From NCBI RefSeq assembly GCF_934525195.1, contig NZ_CAKSZA010000002.1, positions 270,174-334,173 of the forward strand: DNA of 64,000 nt, written 5' to 3'. Below the pieces are notes generated by a model. The model made no database searches, had not been told where the DNA came from, and worked only from the letters and a program-made list of their open reading frames with translations. Both the position numbers and the translations under genes were made by a program. Source of the DNA: an uncultured Eubacterium sp. (GTDB lineage: Bacteria > Bacillota > Clostridia > Oscillospirales > Acutalibacteraceae). Positions 41,714-49,450 of this stretch are shown here, in pieces (position 1 is the stretch's first letter; each line of letters begins with the position of its first letter).

Positions 41714-42925
41714 TCAATATTTTTTATAATCAAGTCCGATTTCCTCAAAAACCTTTTTGCCAAGGTCAATTTCTTCCTGAGAAATATCGTTGATAACTTC
41801 AACTTCATTCTTGATTTTTTCTATCTTCTTTTTTGGAGCGAAGAGAAGGAGCACAACTCTTGCAAGCCAAAGGAAAGGAAGCAAGAAAGGCAATTTCTTT
41901 TTTATGCCGAAACGACCATAAAGTTCGGAAGCAGACGGAAAAATTCTGTCCCTAAGATATTTTTTCTTATCTGCGTGACCGTAATTCGCTTCATTTTTCA
42001 TCATATTAAGGACATCGTTGTTACGGCGGAAACCATATTCGTTATTGCAAAGGATATAATCTTGAACAGTTTGGGTTGTGCCGTCATCCTCTTTGTTGCC
42101 AAACCAAACATCCGCTATTTTCACAAGGCAGACATTGAACTCATTAAGTCCTGCGGCGAGAAGTCTGGAATTCATTTTGAACTGTTCATCTTTTGAAAGT
42201 TGATGCCACAGCACATAAATGTCAACAATATTTTTTACGCCGATGCCCTTTGAAAACATATTCTTTACAAAATGACCGATATTAAAATAGTACAAATCAA
42301 ACAACGACATTTTGTAAAGTCCGTCTGTTTCTGTTGGTAAAAGAGAGTTCCAATCAACGACAAAATCATCATAATGAGGATGTTTTTTGTGCATAAACTC
42401 AAAATGCACTTCTATATAAATATCCTTATTATCATTTCTTTTGTATGCATCAACCTGACCGTCATCAAGGACATCCGGCACATAACCGTTATCAAGCATA
42501 ATCTGCTTGACAACATCACGCTGAACCTTTGAGCCGTCCGTTTTAACCATAAAATCGATATCGCCCATTGTACGCATATCGGGTTGCGGATAATAACAGC
42601 GAATTTGACTGCCCTTGAGAGGCATAACATCAAAGCCACGGGAAGTAAAAATATGAGTAAGCCTCTCTGCTTCCAACTCTTGATAGGCGGTTTGACGAAG
42701 AAGCAGACCGTAATCGGAAAACCACTGTGTCATCAATTCGGGTGACGGCTTGTGATTTAGTTTTTCTATGCTGTACCACAAGAGGTTAGACAGCGAATGT
42801 CTGCGTGCGATTTGAAAAACATTTTCAAATATAACCTCAGGCGGTTTTTCTTTTGGTTGTAAATCGTTCAAAGTGCATTTTGCAAGATGCAAAAAATAGC
42901 CGTAATCTGTATTTATTTCAAGCAT
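41714..42925 (-). CDS. Nucleotidyltransferase family protein (PF14907 type), first paralogue
   Basis: A 403-residue protein of the uncharacterised nucleotidyltransferase family often found in RiPP and antibiotic gene clusters. The core is MPLKGSQIRCYYPQPDMRTM followed by GDIDFMV, whose Asp pair should bind metal; later HFEFMHKKHP fits the third acidic/His strand. A basic amphipathic stretch with a hydrophobic run (about 345-368) lies near the C-terminus. It begins two bases after an MFS gene. A second paralogue with the same motif order is at 51295-52389. The substrate and nucleotide are unknown. Confidence 0.75.
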   Translation of the reverse strand: MLEINTDYGYFLHLAKCTLNDLQPKEKPPEVIFENVFQIARRHSLSNLLWYSIEKLNHKPSPELMTQWFSDYGLLLRQTAYQELEAERLTHIFTSRGFDVMPLKGSQIRCYYPQPDMRTMGDIDFMVKTDGSKVQRDVVKQIMLDNGYVPDVLDDGQVDAYKRNDNKDIYIEVHFEFMHKKHPHYDDFVVDWNSLLPTETDGLYKMSLFDLYYFNIGHFVKNMFSKGIGVKNIVDIYVLWHQLSKDEQFKMNSRLLAAGLNEFNVCLVKIADVWFGNKEDDGTTQTVQDYILCNNEYGFRRNNDVLNMMKNEANYGHADKKKYLRDRIFPSASELYGRFGIKKKLPFLLPFLWLARVVLLLFAPKKKIEKIKNEVEVINDISQEEIDLGKKVFEEIGLDYKKY

Positions 42926-42927
42926 AA

Positions 42928-44283
42928 TTAATCCTTAACTTCGTTTTGTAATTCTTTCATAAGTTCCTCGTGGTGCTTTGCTCCCTCAACACGCACAATA
43001 CGTGACGGAATAAAGCAAAACAAGAGAACAACCGCACAGCCGAGGAAAAGTTCCATAGGATAAACGATATCCTCACTTGCAACCCCTCTGTTTGCCATAT
43101 TGATGATGACTTGTGCAACAACAGGGCCTATAATCATAGGCACTAAAACATACATAACAATTCGGCAACCTTGGAAAAGACCCTCTTTTCCGTCAGGAAT
43201 ATAATCTCTGTATGAAGCGGTGAAAAGTCCTGCCATAACAAGGTTCACACCGATAGTAAGTGTTCCGCCGACAATAAGAATTATAATCTCGGCAGTTTCG
43301 TTTTTATCAACGAAGAACTTACTGCTCCAAATAATTATACAGCCTATAACACCTGCAATGATTGTCGGATAGTAAAAATTCTGCTTGCCCTTTTTGTCCA
43401 TAGCAACGCCGATAAGGACCGAACCGACAGCGGCAAGAACCATAATAATGCCAACAGGAATGATGTAATTTTTTATTTTTAGCGTACCCTCAACAATGTT
43501 GAAAAGATAGTTGATATACACTTGATAACCGATAGAAGCAATCATATATCCCGAAAGACAAACATAAAGCATTTTGTTTTGCTTGATTGTTGACGGCTTC
43601 AGGGAGTATGTAAAATCGTTGAAGAAAGAATTTGATTTGTTCGGTTTGATACCCTCCTTATCTTTCATAAGGAACAAACCGATTACACCGCCGACGGTTG
43701 GCATAATACCCATAATGATAAAGAATTTTTGCCAAGATTCAACCGTTGCGGAAGAATTTGTCATACTGTCAAATCCTCCGAAAACTATCGCCATAGCAAA
43801 AAGAGGAATAACTGCAAGGATTGTATCAACTCTTGCACGGTTTGCGGTATTTGTTACATCCGTTATCCAAGTGTTATATGAGGCATCGTTGCTGATTGAA
43901 CCGATAACCGACATAATGCAGTCCATTGCGACAACAAGAATAACCATAGGCAAAACCTTATCCGGTGACGGTTGCATCGGCACAAGCGAAAATGCGGCAA
44001 TTGTGAAGCCCCAAACAACATAGCCCCAACAGATGAACACCTTTCTCTTGCCTGTTCTGTCAGACAGAGCACCGCCGATAAGCGTTGCCAATGTTGCAAA
44101 TATAGCCGAAAAGGCAACAAGCAAAGTTGTGGCATAAGGTGCTTTTGTTATTTCGTTTTGCATAAAGCGTGAAAAATACATATTTTCAACAACCCACGCA
44201 ATTTGACCTATTAAACCAAAAAGCAAAATCGAAGTCCAAGTTCTTGCTGACAAAGCGCCGACTTTTTTAGATTTATCTGACAT
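42928..44283 (-). CDS. MFS transporter
   Basis: A 451-residue, roughly 12-helix major facilitator protein. The loop 2-3 motif reads GGALSDRTGKRKVF, and the GIAMDKKGKQNFY loop mirrors it in the second half. It resembles the GPH/SLC45-like sugar branch in overall character but I cannot name a substrate. I chose ATG at 44283 after AGGGGTG; an ORF start three codons upstream would lie within that site. The gene sits between a HAD phosphatase gene and the first PF14907 nucleotidyltransferase (two-base gap). Confidence 0.8.
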   Translation of the reverse strand: MSDKSKKVGALSARTWTSILLFGLIGQIAWVVENMYFSRFMQNEITKAPYATTLLVAFSAIFATLATLIGGALSDRTGKRKVFICWGYVVWGFTIAAFSLVPMQPSPDKVLPMVILVVAMDCIMSVIGSISNDASYNTWITDVTNTANRARVDTILAVIPLFAMAIVFGGFDSMTNSSATVESWQKFFIIMGIMPTVGGVIGLFLMKDKEGIKPNKSNSFFNDFTYSLKPSTIKQNKMLYVCLSGYMIASIGYQVYINYLFNIVEGTLKIKNYIIPVGIIMVLAAVGSVLIGVAMDKKGKQNFYYPTIIAGVIGCIIIWSSKFFVDKNETAEIIILIVGGTLTIGVNLVMAGLFTASYRDYIPDGKEGLFQGCRIVMYVLVPMIIGPVVAQVIINMANRGVASEDIVYPMELFLGCAVVLLFCFIPSRIVRVEGAKHHEELMKELQNEVKD

Positions 44284-44319
44284 AAAAAACACCCCTTTTG
44301 TTTATCACAAAATCATCGG

Positions 44320-45018
44320 TTAACTGTTTTCTTGTTTCAACACATCAAAGATGCTGTCGATATTACCAATTTTATAATCAACTCTGTATTCTTTGCTCAA
44401 CGGCAAATTGTGAGGATTGAACCAACAGGTTTTGAACCCCATATTGTTGCCACCCTTGATGTCGGAAGTGAGCGAATCGCCGACAATCAGGATTTCATCA
44501 TTGCAAACTTTCGGAATATTCTCCAGAACAAAATTGAAGAACTCCTTTGACGGTTTTGCATAGCCGACATCATCGGAAATAAATGCGCCGTTAAATATAT
44601 TGTTGATTCCCGACACGGCAAGTTTTTTTGTTTGAACATTTTTCGCACCGTTGGTGACAGCATATTGATAATAGGAATTTGAAAGTGTTTTTATTGTTTT
44701 CTCTGCATTGCCGATAAATTCGACGCAATCTGGCAAAGACGATTCATAGAATTCGCAAAACTCATTTGCATCAACATCACAAAAACCTTTTACTTTCAAA
44801 AATTCCTCAAACCTGCCAACAAGCACCCGGTCTTTGGTGAGTTCGCCTGTTTCAAGCCTGTTCCAATAGCTTTGATTGATTGCGGAATATTCGGCAACCG
44901 TGCTGTCGGAACATTCACCCAAACCAAAGTGAGCAAACGCCTTTTTGAGTGCCATATTTTCACTTTTTAAGAAATCAAGAAGTGTGGCGTCAATATCCCA
45001 CAAAATTATCTTTATCAT
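44320..45018 (-). CDS. HAD phosphatase (YjjG-type pyrimidine nucleotidase)
   Basis: A 232-residue HAD hydrolase with motif I D8-I-D10-A-T, motif II TNG in YAVTNGAK, Lys in KPSKEFF, and motif IV VGDSLTSDIKGG. Sequence and length fit YjjG/YfnB, which cleaves non-canonical pyrimidine nucleotides and other 5'-nucleotides. Its start overlaps the xth stop by four bases, so it is coupled to exonuclease III; a role in nucleotide clean-up would fit that neighbour. Confidence 0.83.
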   Translation of the reverse strand: MIKIILWDIDATLLDFLKSENMALKKAFAHFGLGECSDSTVAEYSAINQSYWNRLETGELTKDRVLVGRFEEFLKVKGFCDVDANEFCEFYESSLPDCVEFIGNAEKTIKTLSNSYYQYAVTNGAKNVQTKKLAVSGINNIFNGAFISDDVGYAKPSKEFFNFVLENIPKVCNDEILIVGDSLTSDIKGGNNMGFKTCWFNPHNLPLSKEYRVDYKIGNIDSIFDVLKQENS

Positions 45019-45770
45019 AAATCAATATCAAGTTCAACAGGGCAATGGTCGCTGCCCATAACTTCGGTGTGAATTTTTGCATCCTGCAATCTGTCGTCAA
45101 GAGAATTTGAGGTGATGAAATAGTCAATTCTCCATCCCGCATTCTTTTCTCTAGCCTTAAATCTGTATGACCACCAAGAATAAATGCCCTCTCGGTCAGG
45201 ATAAAAATACCTGAATGTATCTGTAAAACCGCTGTCAAGAAGTGCAGTCATCTTGCTTCTTTCCTCATCGGTAAAGCCTGCGTTTTTGTGGTTCGTCTTT
45301 GGATTTTTAAGGTCAATTTCTTTATGAGCAACATTTAGGTCGCCACAGAACACAACAGGTTTTTTCTCGTTAAGTTTGAGCATATACTCCCTGAAATCGT
45401 CCTCCCATACCATACGGTAATCAAGGCGGAGAAGTTCCTGCTTTGAATTCGGAACATATACCGTTGCAAAATAGAAGTCGTCAAATTCAAGAGTGATGAG
45501 TCTGCCTTCTTTGTCGTGTTCGTCAATTCCAAGACCGTAGGTTACGCTGATAGGTTCTTTCTTTGTAAAAATCGCTGTGCCAGAATAGCCTTTTTTCTCG
45601 GCATAGTTCCAATATGCGTGATAGCCCTCCGGAGCGAAATCAATCTGACCCTCCTGAAGTTTGGTTTCCTGCACACAAAAAATATCCGCATCAATATCGT
45701 TGAAAAAATCTTTAAAGCCTTTTGTGACACAGGCACGAAGTCCGTTGACATTCCAAGAAATAAATTTCAT
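45015..45770 (-). CDS. xth: Exodeoxyribonuclease III
   Basis: A 251-residue AP endonuclease/3'-5' exonuclease for base-excision repair. Catalytic marks are SWNVNGLRA at the start, QETKLQ, GDLNVAHKEIDL, WWSYRFKAREKNAGWRIDYF and the terminal GSDHCPVEL. GAGGTAAAAAG precedes ATG at 45770. It is the first gene of a five-gene operon. Confidence 0.95.
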   Translation of the reverse strand: MKFISWNVNGLRACVTKGFKDFFNDIDADIFCVQETKLQEGQIDFAPEGYHAYWNYAEKKGYSGTAIFTKKEPISVTYGLGIDEHDKEGRLITLEFDDFYFATVYVPNSKQELLRLDYRMVWEDDFREYMLKLNEKKPVVFCGDLNVAHKEIDLKNPKTNHKNAGFTDEERSKMTALLDSGFTDTFRYFYPDREGIYSWWSYRFKAREKNAGWRIDYFITSNSLDDRLQDAKIHTEVMGSDHCPVELDIDL

Positions 45771-45802
45771 CTTTTTACCTCACATTGATATACTACAATC
45801 TA

Positions 45803-45831
45803 ATTATACAATAGACTAAATGCTATTGCAA
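45803..45831 (-). promoter_or_regulatory. Promoter of the xth operon
   Basis: Minus strand TTGCAA (45831-45826), 17 bases, TATAAT (45808-45803), 32 bases from the xth start. Confidence 0.6.
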
Positions 45832-45883
45832 ATATAATCTTTAATAATTATAATTTATATGGTATAATATTACAGGTGATAAA

Positions 45884-46438
45884 ATGAAAAGAACAATCAG
45901 CTGTGTGCTGTCGGCAATTGCAACAGCGTACACAATTTGGTATATGCACTTCGGAACGCCATACAAAAACTCGGGTGCGCTGTCAAAAATCGGGTTGGAA
46001 CACCACGGTTTATTCGCAATTTGGGGCATTTTGACATTTGTTGCACTTGCTTTGGCAATCACATTGGCATACCAAAAATACCTAAAAACAAAAGCATATA
46101 TTCCGCTGCTTGCAATATCGGGAATCGGAATGATTTTGACGCTTACCAACGATTTTGATTTTGAGAACAAGGTGCAGTATTTTCTACATTGCGGCGGTTC
46201 GCTGACATTCTCGGCAGTAACGGGAATAACGATATTCCTTTTGTTTTTGCTAAACTACAAAAAAGGCAGAATATTCAAAATTTTTACATACACAACGGCA
46301 ATAATCTTAATAGCAGATTTGATATGCCTATTGATATTCAAAGAAACAGGACTTATAGAAGCATTGCCGATATTTGCAGGATATTTACTGCTTGGCATTT
46401 TGAATTTAAGGAGAGAAAAGGTTGAACTTACACGATAA
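45884..46438 (+). CDS. Polytopic membrane protein of unknown function
   Basis: A 184-residue protein with about six hydrophobic helices and short loops, of DUF998-like character although I would not assign a family. The first loop has YMHFGTPYKNSGAL. Its 3' end overlaps the decarboxylase gene by 17 bases. Translation starts after AGGTG. A TATAAT at 45863 may be the -10 of its promoter, with no clear -35. Confidence 0.6.
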   Translation: MKRTISCVLSAIATAYTIWYMHFGTPYKNSGALSKIGLEHHGLFAIWGILTFVALALAITLAYQKYLKTKAYIPLLAISGIGMILTLTNDFDFENKVQYFLHCGGSLTFSAVTGITIFLLFLLNYKKGRIFKIFTYTTAIILIADLICLLIFKETGLIEALPIFAGYLLLGILNLRREKVELTR

Positions 46439-47738
46439 ACTAAAAGACATTGACACATATCCGTTTCATATGCCGGGGCACAAACGAAACGGCAAATTCG
46501 GCATTTTGGGAAGTGAGATAGACATAACCGAAATTGACGGCTTTGACAATCTACATTCCCCAAGCGGAGTAATAAAAAACACCGAGGACAAACTCAAAAG
46601 CATATACAAAAGCAAGCGTTCGTTCATAAGTGTTAACGGTTCAAGCAGTGGTATACTTGCATCGATTTTTGCTGTGTGCAACGAGGGTGACACCGTGATT
46701 GTTGCACGGAACTGCCACAAAAGCGTATACAATGCTTGTATGCTGTTGAAACTGAAAATCATATTTGTTGAGCCACAATACGACCTTACAAACGGTTACT
46801 ACACAAAGCTTGAACAGGACGCTGTAAGTTCTGCGATAAACCGTCATTCCGAGGCAAAAGCGGTCATTATAACTTCGCCTACATACGAGGGATTTATATC
46901 GAAAATTGACTGCAACATTCCGTTGATTGTTGATTCGGCACACGGTGCACATCTCGGAACGCCGTATTTTCCCGAATATCCGAGCGGTGACATTATTATT
47001 TCTTCACTTCACAAAACTTTGCCGTCACTCACTCAAACAGCGGTTGTGAATATTTTTAACAAGAAATTCGCCGACAAAGTCAAGCGATATATGGACATTT
47101 TTCAAACGACATCGCCAAGCTATTTGCTAATGAACAGCATTGACATCTGCTGTGATTATGTGATAAATCACCGAAACGAGTTTGGCAAATTCTACGAAAA
47201 GCTTTGCGATTTGAGGCTTGTTGAAACAGACAATTTGAAAATTCAATACAATGACGACATTTCAAAAATAGTTTTATCCTGTGCAAGCACAAATATCACA
47301 GGAAGCGAACTTGCAGAGATTTTCAGAAACAAATACAAAATTGAGCCTGAGGCGGTATCGCAAAATTACATTTTGCTTATGGCAACCATCGGCGACACAG
47401 ATGAGGGATTGGCTCTGCTCAAAAAAGCTGTTTTTGAAACCGATGCCAAACTTGAATACTCACCTGCTAAGCCGATAAGAAAGCCACCTGTTGAAAAGGA
47501 CAAAATCGTTTTATCAATCGATGAAAATGCAGAGCTTTGCGACATTGACAAATCCGTTGGCAGAGTGTCGAACGAATTTGTTTATGCCTATCCGCCCGAC
47601 ATTCCGATAATTGCTCCAAACGAAATTATCACGGCTAAATCGATGGATTACATCAAAAACGCAATGGCTAACGGAGTGAATATTATATCCGACAGCGGCG
47701 AACTTCCCAATAAAATATTGACAAAAGCGAGTTTATAA
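46422..47738 (+). CDS. PLP-dependent Orn/Lys/Arg decarboxylase-family enzyme
   Basis: A 438-residue fold-type I PLP enzyme. PFHMPGHKRN opens the family; FISVNGSSSG binds the cofactor phosphate, DSAHGAHLG carries the Asp that pairs with the pyridine ring, and SSLHKTLPSLTQT carries the PLP lysine. It is a short YaaO/SpeA-type member and could decarboxylate arginine, lysine or ornithine. The start is TTG at 46422: AAGGAG lies 7 bases before it, and the next ATG is inside the HMPGH motif, so it cannot be the start. It overlaps the membrane protein gene upstream by 17 bases; the SCIFF promoter lies in its last codons. Confidence 0.88.
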   Translation: MNLHDKLKDIDTYPFHMPGHKRNGKFGILGSEIDITEIDGFDNLHSPSGVIKNTEDKLKSIYKSKRSFISVNGSSSGILASIFAVCNEGDTVIVARNCHKSVYNACMLLKLKIIFVEPQYDLTNGYYTKLEQDAVSSAINRHSEAKAVIITSPTYEGFISKIDCNIPLIVDSAHGAHLGTPYFPEYPSGDIIISSLHKTLPSLTQTAVVNIFNKKFADKVKRYMDIFQTTSPSYLLMNSIDICCDYVINHRNEFGKFYEKLCDLRLVETDNLKIQYNDDISKIVLSCASTNITGSELAEIFRNKYKIEPEAVSQNYILLMATIGDTDEGLALLKKAVFETDAKLEYSPAKPIRKPPVEKDKIVLSIDENAELCDIDKSVGRVSNEFVYAYPPDIPIIAPNEIITAKSMDYIKNAMANGVNIISDSGELPNKILTKASL

Positions 47739-47746
47739 TCTATAAT
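47718..47746 (+). promoter_or_regulatory. Consensus promoter of the SCIFF locus
   Basis: TTGACA (47718-47723), 17 bases, TATAAT (47741-47746), both perfect. It starts inside the last codons of the decarboxylase gene and would give a leader of about 25 bases. Confidence 0.85.
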
Positions 47747-47778
47747 AAGCCTGTAATAAATTTTTATGAGGTGTTCTT

Positions 47779-47925
47779 ATGAAGAGAATTAATACTTTAA
47801 GCTCAAGAAATCTTTGCGAATCAGCTAAGAAGGGCGGCTGCGGTGAATGCCAGACATCTTGCCAATCAGCATCAAAAACTTCTTGCTCAGTAGCAAACCA
47901 ACAGTGCGAGCAACTTAAGAAGTAA
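47779..47925 (+). CDS. scfA: SCIFF peptide (six cysteines in forty-five residues), variant
   Basis: A 48-residue ribosomal peptide, too short for ordinary gene calls, with GAGGTG as ribosome-binding site. It starts MKRINTLSSRNLCESAKKGG and continues with CGECQTSCQSASKTSCSVAN. Cysteines are at 13, 21, 24, 28, 36 and 43. SCIFF is the substrate of the radical SAM maturase encoded 77 bases downstream, which forms a thioether. In the family consensus the core is CGECQTSCQSACKTSCTV; here the fourth core Cys is Ser32 and the Thr after the fifth is Ser37. The total of six Cys is kept by Cys13. The biological role of SCIFF is unknown. Confidence 0.93.
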   Translation: MKRINTLSSRNLCESAKKGGCGECQTSCQSASKTSCSVANQQCEQLKK

Positions 47926-47938
47926 TTACAACGGACTT

Positions 47939-47967
47939 ACGGTAGCTGATTTGAGGCTACCGTTTTT
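47939..47967 (+). terminator. Intercistronic terminator between SCIFF and its maturase
   Basis: ACGGTAGC, 9-base loop, GCTACCGT, then TTTTT. Partial termination here would give more peptide message than maturase message. Confidence 0.75.
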
Positions 47968-48002
47968 CTATGTTATAAGTACAATTTTGATAGGAAAAGA
48001 TT

Positions 48003-49397
48003 ATGATACACGCATACAAAATGAACGGATACAATATCATTCTTGACCAAAACAGCGGCTGTGTTCACAGCGTTGACGAGGTTGCATATGATATTATCAC
48101 TCGATACAAAGAAAATACAAAAGACGAAATCAAGGCATACATTCTTAACAAATATTCCGACAGAGCCGATGTAACTGCCGAAGATATCGAAGAATGTTTT
48201 GAGGATATTGAGAGCCTTATTGCAGACGGCAGACTTTTTGCGGAGGACACTTTTGAAGCAACCGCAAAGGAATTCAAAAAGCGTCAAGGTGTAATCAAAG
48301 CCATTTGCCTTCATGTTGCACACGGATGCAACCTCAACTGCGAATACTGTTTTGCGGGCAAAGGCGAATACGGTGGTGCTGACAAAGGCTTGATGAGCCT
48401 TGAAGTCGGCAAAAGAGCACTCGACTTTTTGATTGAACAAAGTGGCACAAGAAAGAATCTTGAAGTTGACTTTTTCGGCGGAGAACCGCTTCTCAACTGG
48501 GATGTGTGCAAAGAGCTTGTCAAATACGGCAGAGAGCAGGAAAAGAAATTTGACAAGAATTTCCGCTTTACTCTTACAACAAACGGTGTGCTTGTTGACG
48601 ATGAAGTTATCGACTTTTGCAACAAGGAAATGAGCAATGTTGTGCTTTCGCTTGACGGCAGAAAGAATGTTCACGACAACCTCCGCAAAACTCCAAACGG
48701 CAAAGGCAGTTATGATTTAATCATCGACAAGTTCAAGAAATTTGCCGACAGCAGAAAGCAAAAGAACTATTATATGAGAGGCACATACACTCACTTCAAC
48801 ACCGACTTTTCAAACGATTTGCTGCATATGGCAGACCTCGGATTTAAGGAATTATCGGTTGAGCCTGTTGTGTGCGACCCTAAAGAGCCGTGGGCACTCA
48901 GGGAAAGCGACTTGCCTATTCTCAAAGGACAATACCAAATTCTTGCAAACGAAATGCTCAAACGATACAGAAGCGGAAACGGCTTTACATTTTATCATTA
49001 CATGATTGACCTCAACCACGGACCTTGCATCGTCAAGAGAGTAAGCGGTTGCGGAGTGGGCACGGAATATATGGCGGTTACTCCGAGCGGTGACCTCTTC
49101 CCTTGCCACCAATTTGTCGGTGACGACAAGTTCAAGCTCGGCAACATTTATGACGGAGTTACAAATCCGGATGTACTTGAGCAATTCCAAGAATGTAATG
49201 TCTATTCTCACAAAGAGTGTAAGGACTGTTTTGCAAAGCTGTACTGCTCGGGCGGATGTGCCGCAAACGCATACCACACCACAGGCAGTGTAAACGGCGT
49301 TTACGAATTCGGCTGTGAACTCCACAGAAAAAGAATTGAATGCGCAATTATGCTCAAAGTGGCAGAAGCCGAAGAAAACTTAAAAGTTGAATACTAA
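48003..49397 (+). CDS. scfB: SCIFF maturase (radical SAM, SPASM/twitch, thioether-forming)
   Basis: A 464-residue radical SAM enzyme. The first 95 residues hold a PqqD-like RiPP recognition region. The SAM cluster is C109-x3-C113-x2-C116 (CNLNCEYC) with FFGGEPLLNW as the glycine-rich motif. The C-terminal SPASM cysteines occur in GPCIVKRVSGCG, LFPCHQF, CKDCFAKLYCSGGC and GCELH. Members (Tte1186, CteB) form a thioether in SCIFF. All cluster ligands are present, so the enzyme looks intact although the peptide has lost the reported cross-link residues. A terminator follows. Confidence 0.93.
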   Translation: MIHAYKMNGYNIILDQNSGCVHSVDEVAYDIITRYKENTKDEIKAYILNKYSDRADVTAEDIEECFEDIESLIADGRLFAEDTFEATAKEFKKRQGVIKAICLHVAHGCNLNCEYCFAGKGEYGGADKGLMSLEVGKRALDFLIEQSGTRKNLEVDFFGGEPLLNWDVCKELVKYGREQEKKFDKNFRFTLTTNGVLVDDEVIDFCNKEMSNVVLSLDGRKNVHDNLRKTPNGKGSYDLIIDKFKKFADSRKQKNYYMRGTYTHFNTDFSNDLLHMADLGFKELSVEPVVCDPKEPWALRESDLPILKGQYQILANEMLKRYRSGNGFTFYHYMIDLNHGPCIVKRVSGCGVGTEYMAVTPSGDLFPCHQFVGDDKFKLGNIYDGVTNPDVLEQFQECNVYSHKECKDCFAKLYCSGGCAANAYHTTGSVNGVYEFGCELHRKRIECAIMLKVAEAEENLKVEY

Positions 49398-49402
49398 AGA
49401 AC

Positions 49403-49432
49403 AATCCCTAAAGCAACAACGCTTTAGGGATT
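49403..49432. terminator. Bidirectional terminator between scfB and lepA
   Basis: AATCCCTAAAGC, 6-base loop, GCTTTAGGGATT; serves two convergent genes. Confidence 0.75.
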
Positions 49433-49450
49433 AATTATTTATATCATATT

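Noticed and set aside
47973..48674. Minus-strand frame of 233 codons opposite scfB
   Set aside because: Antisense to the radical SAM maturase; codon pattern belongs to scfB.
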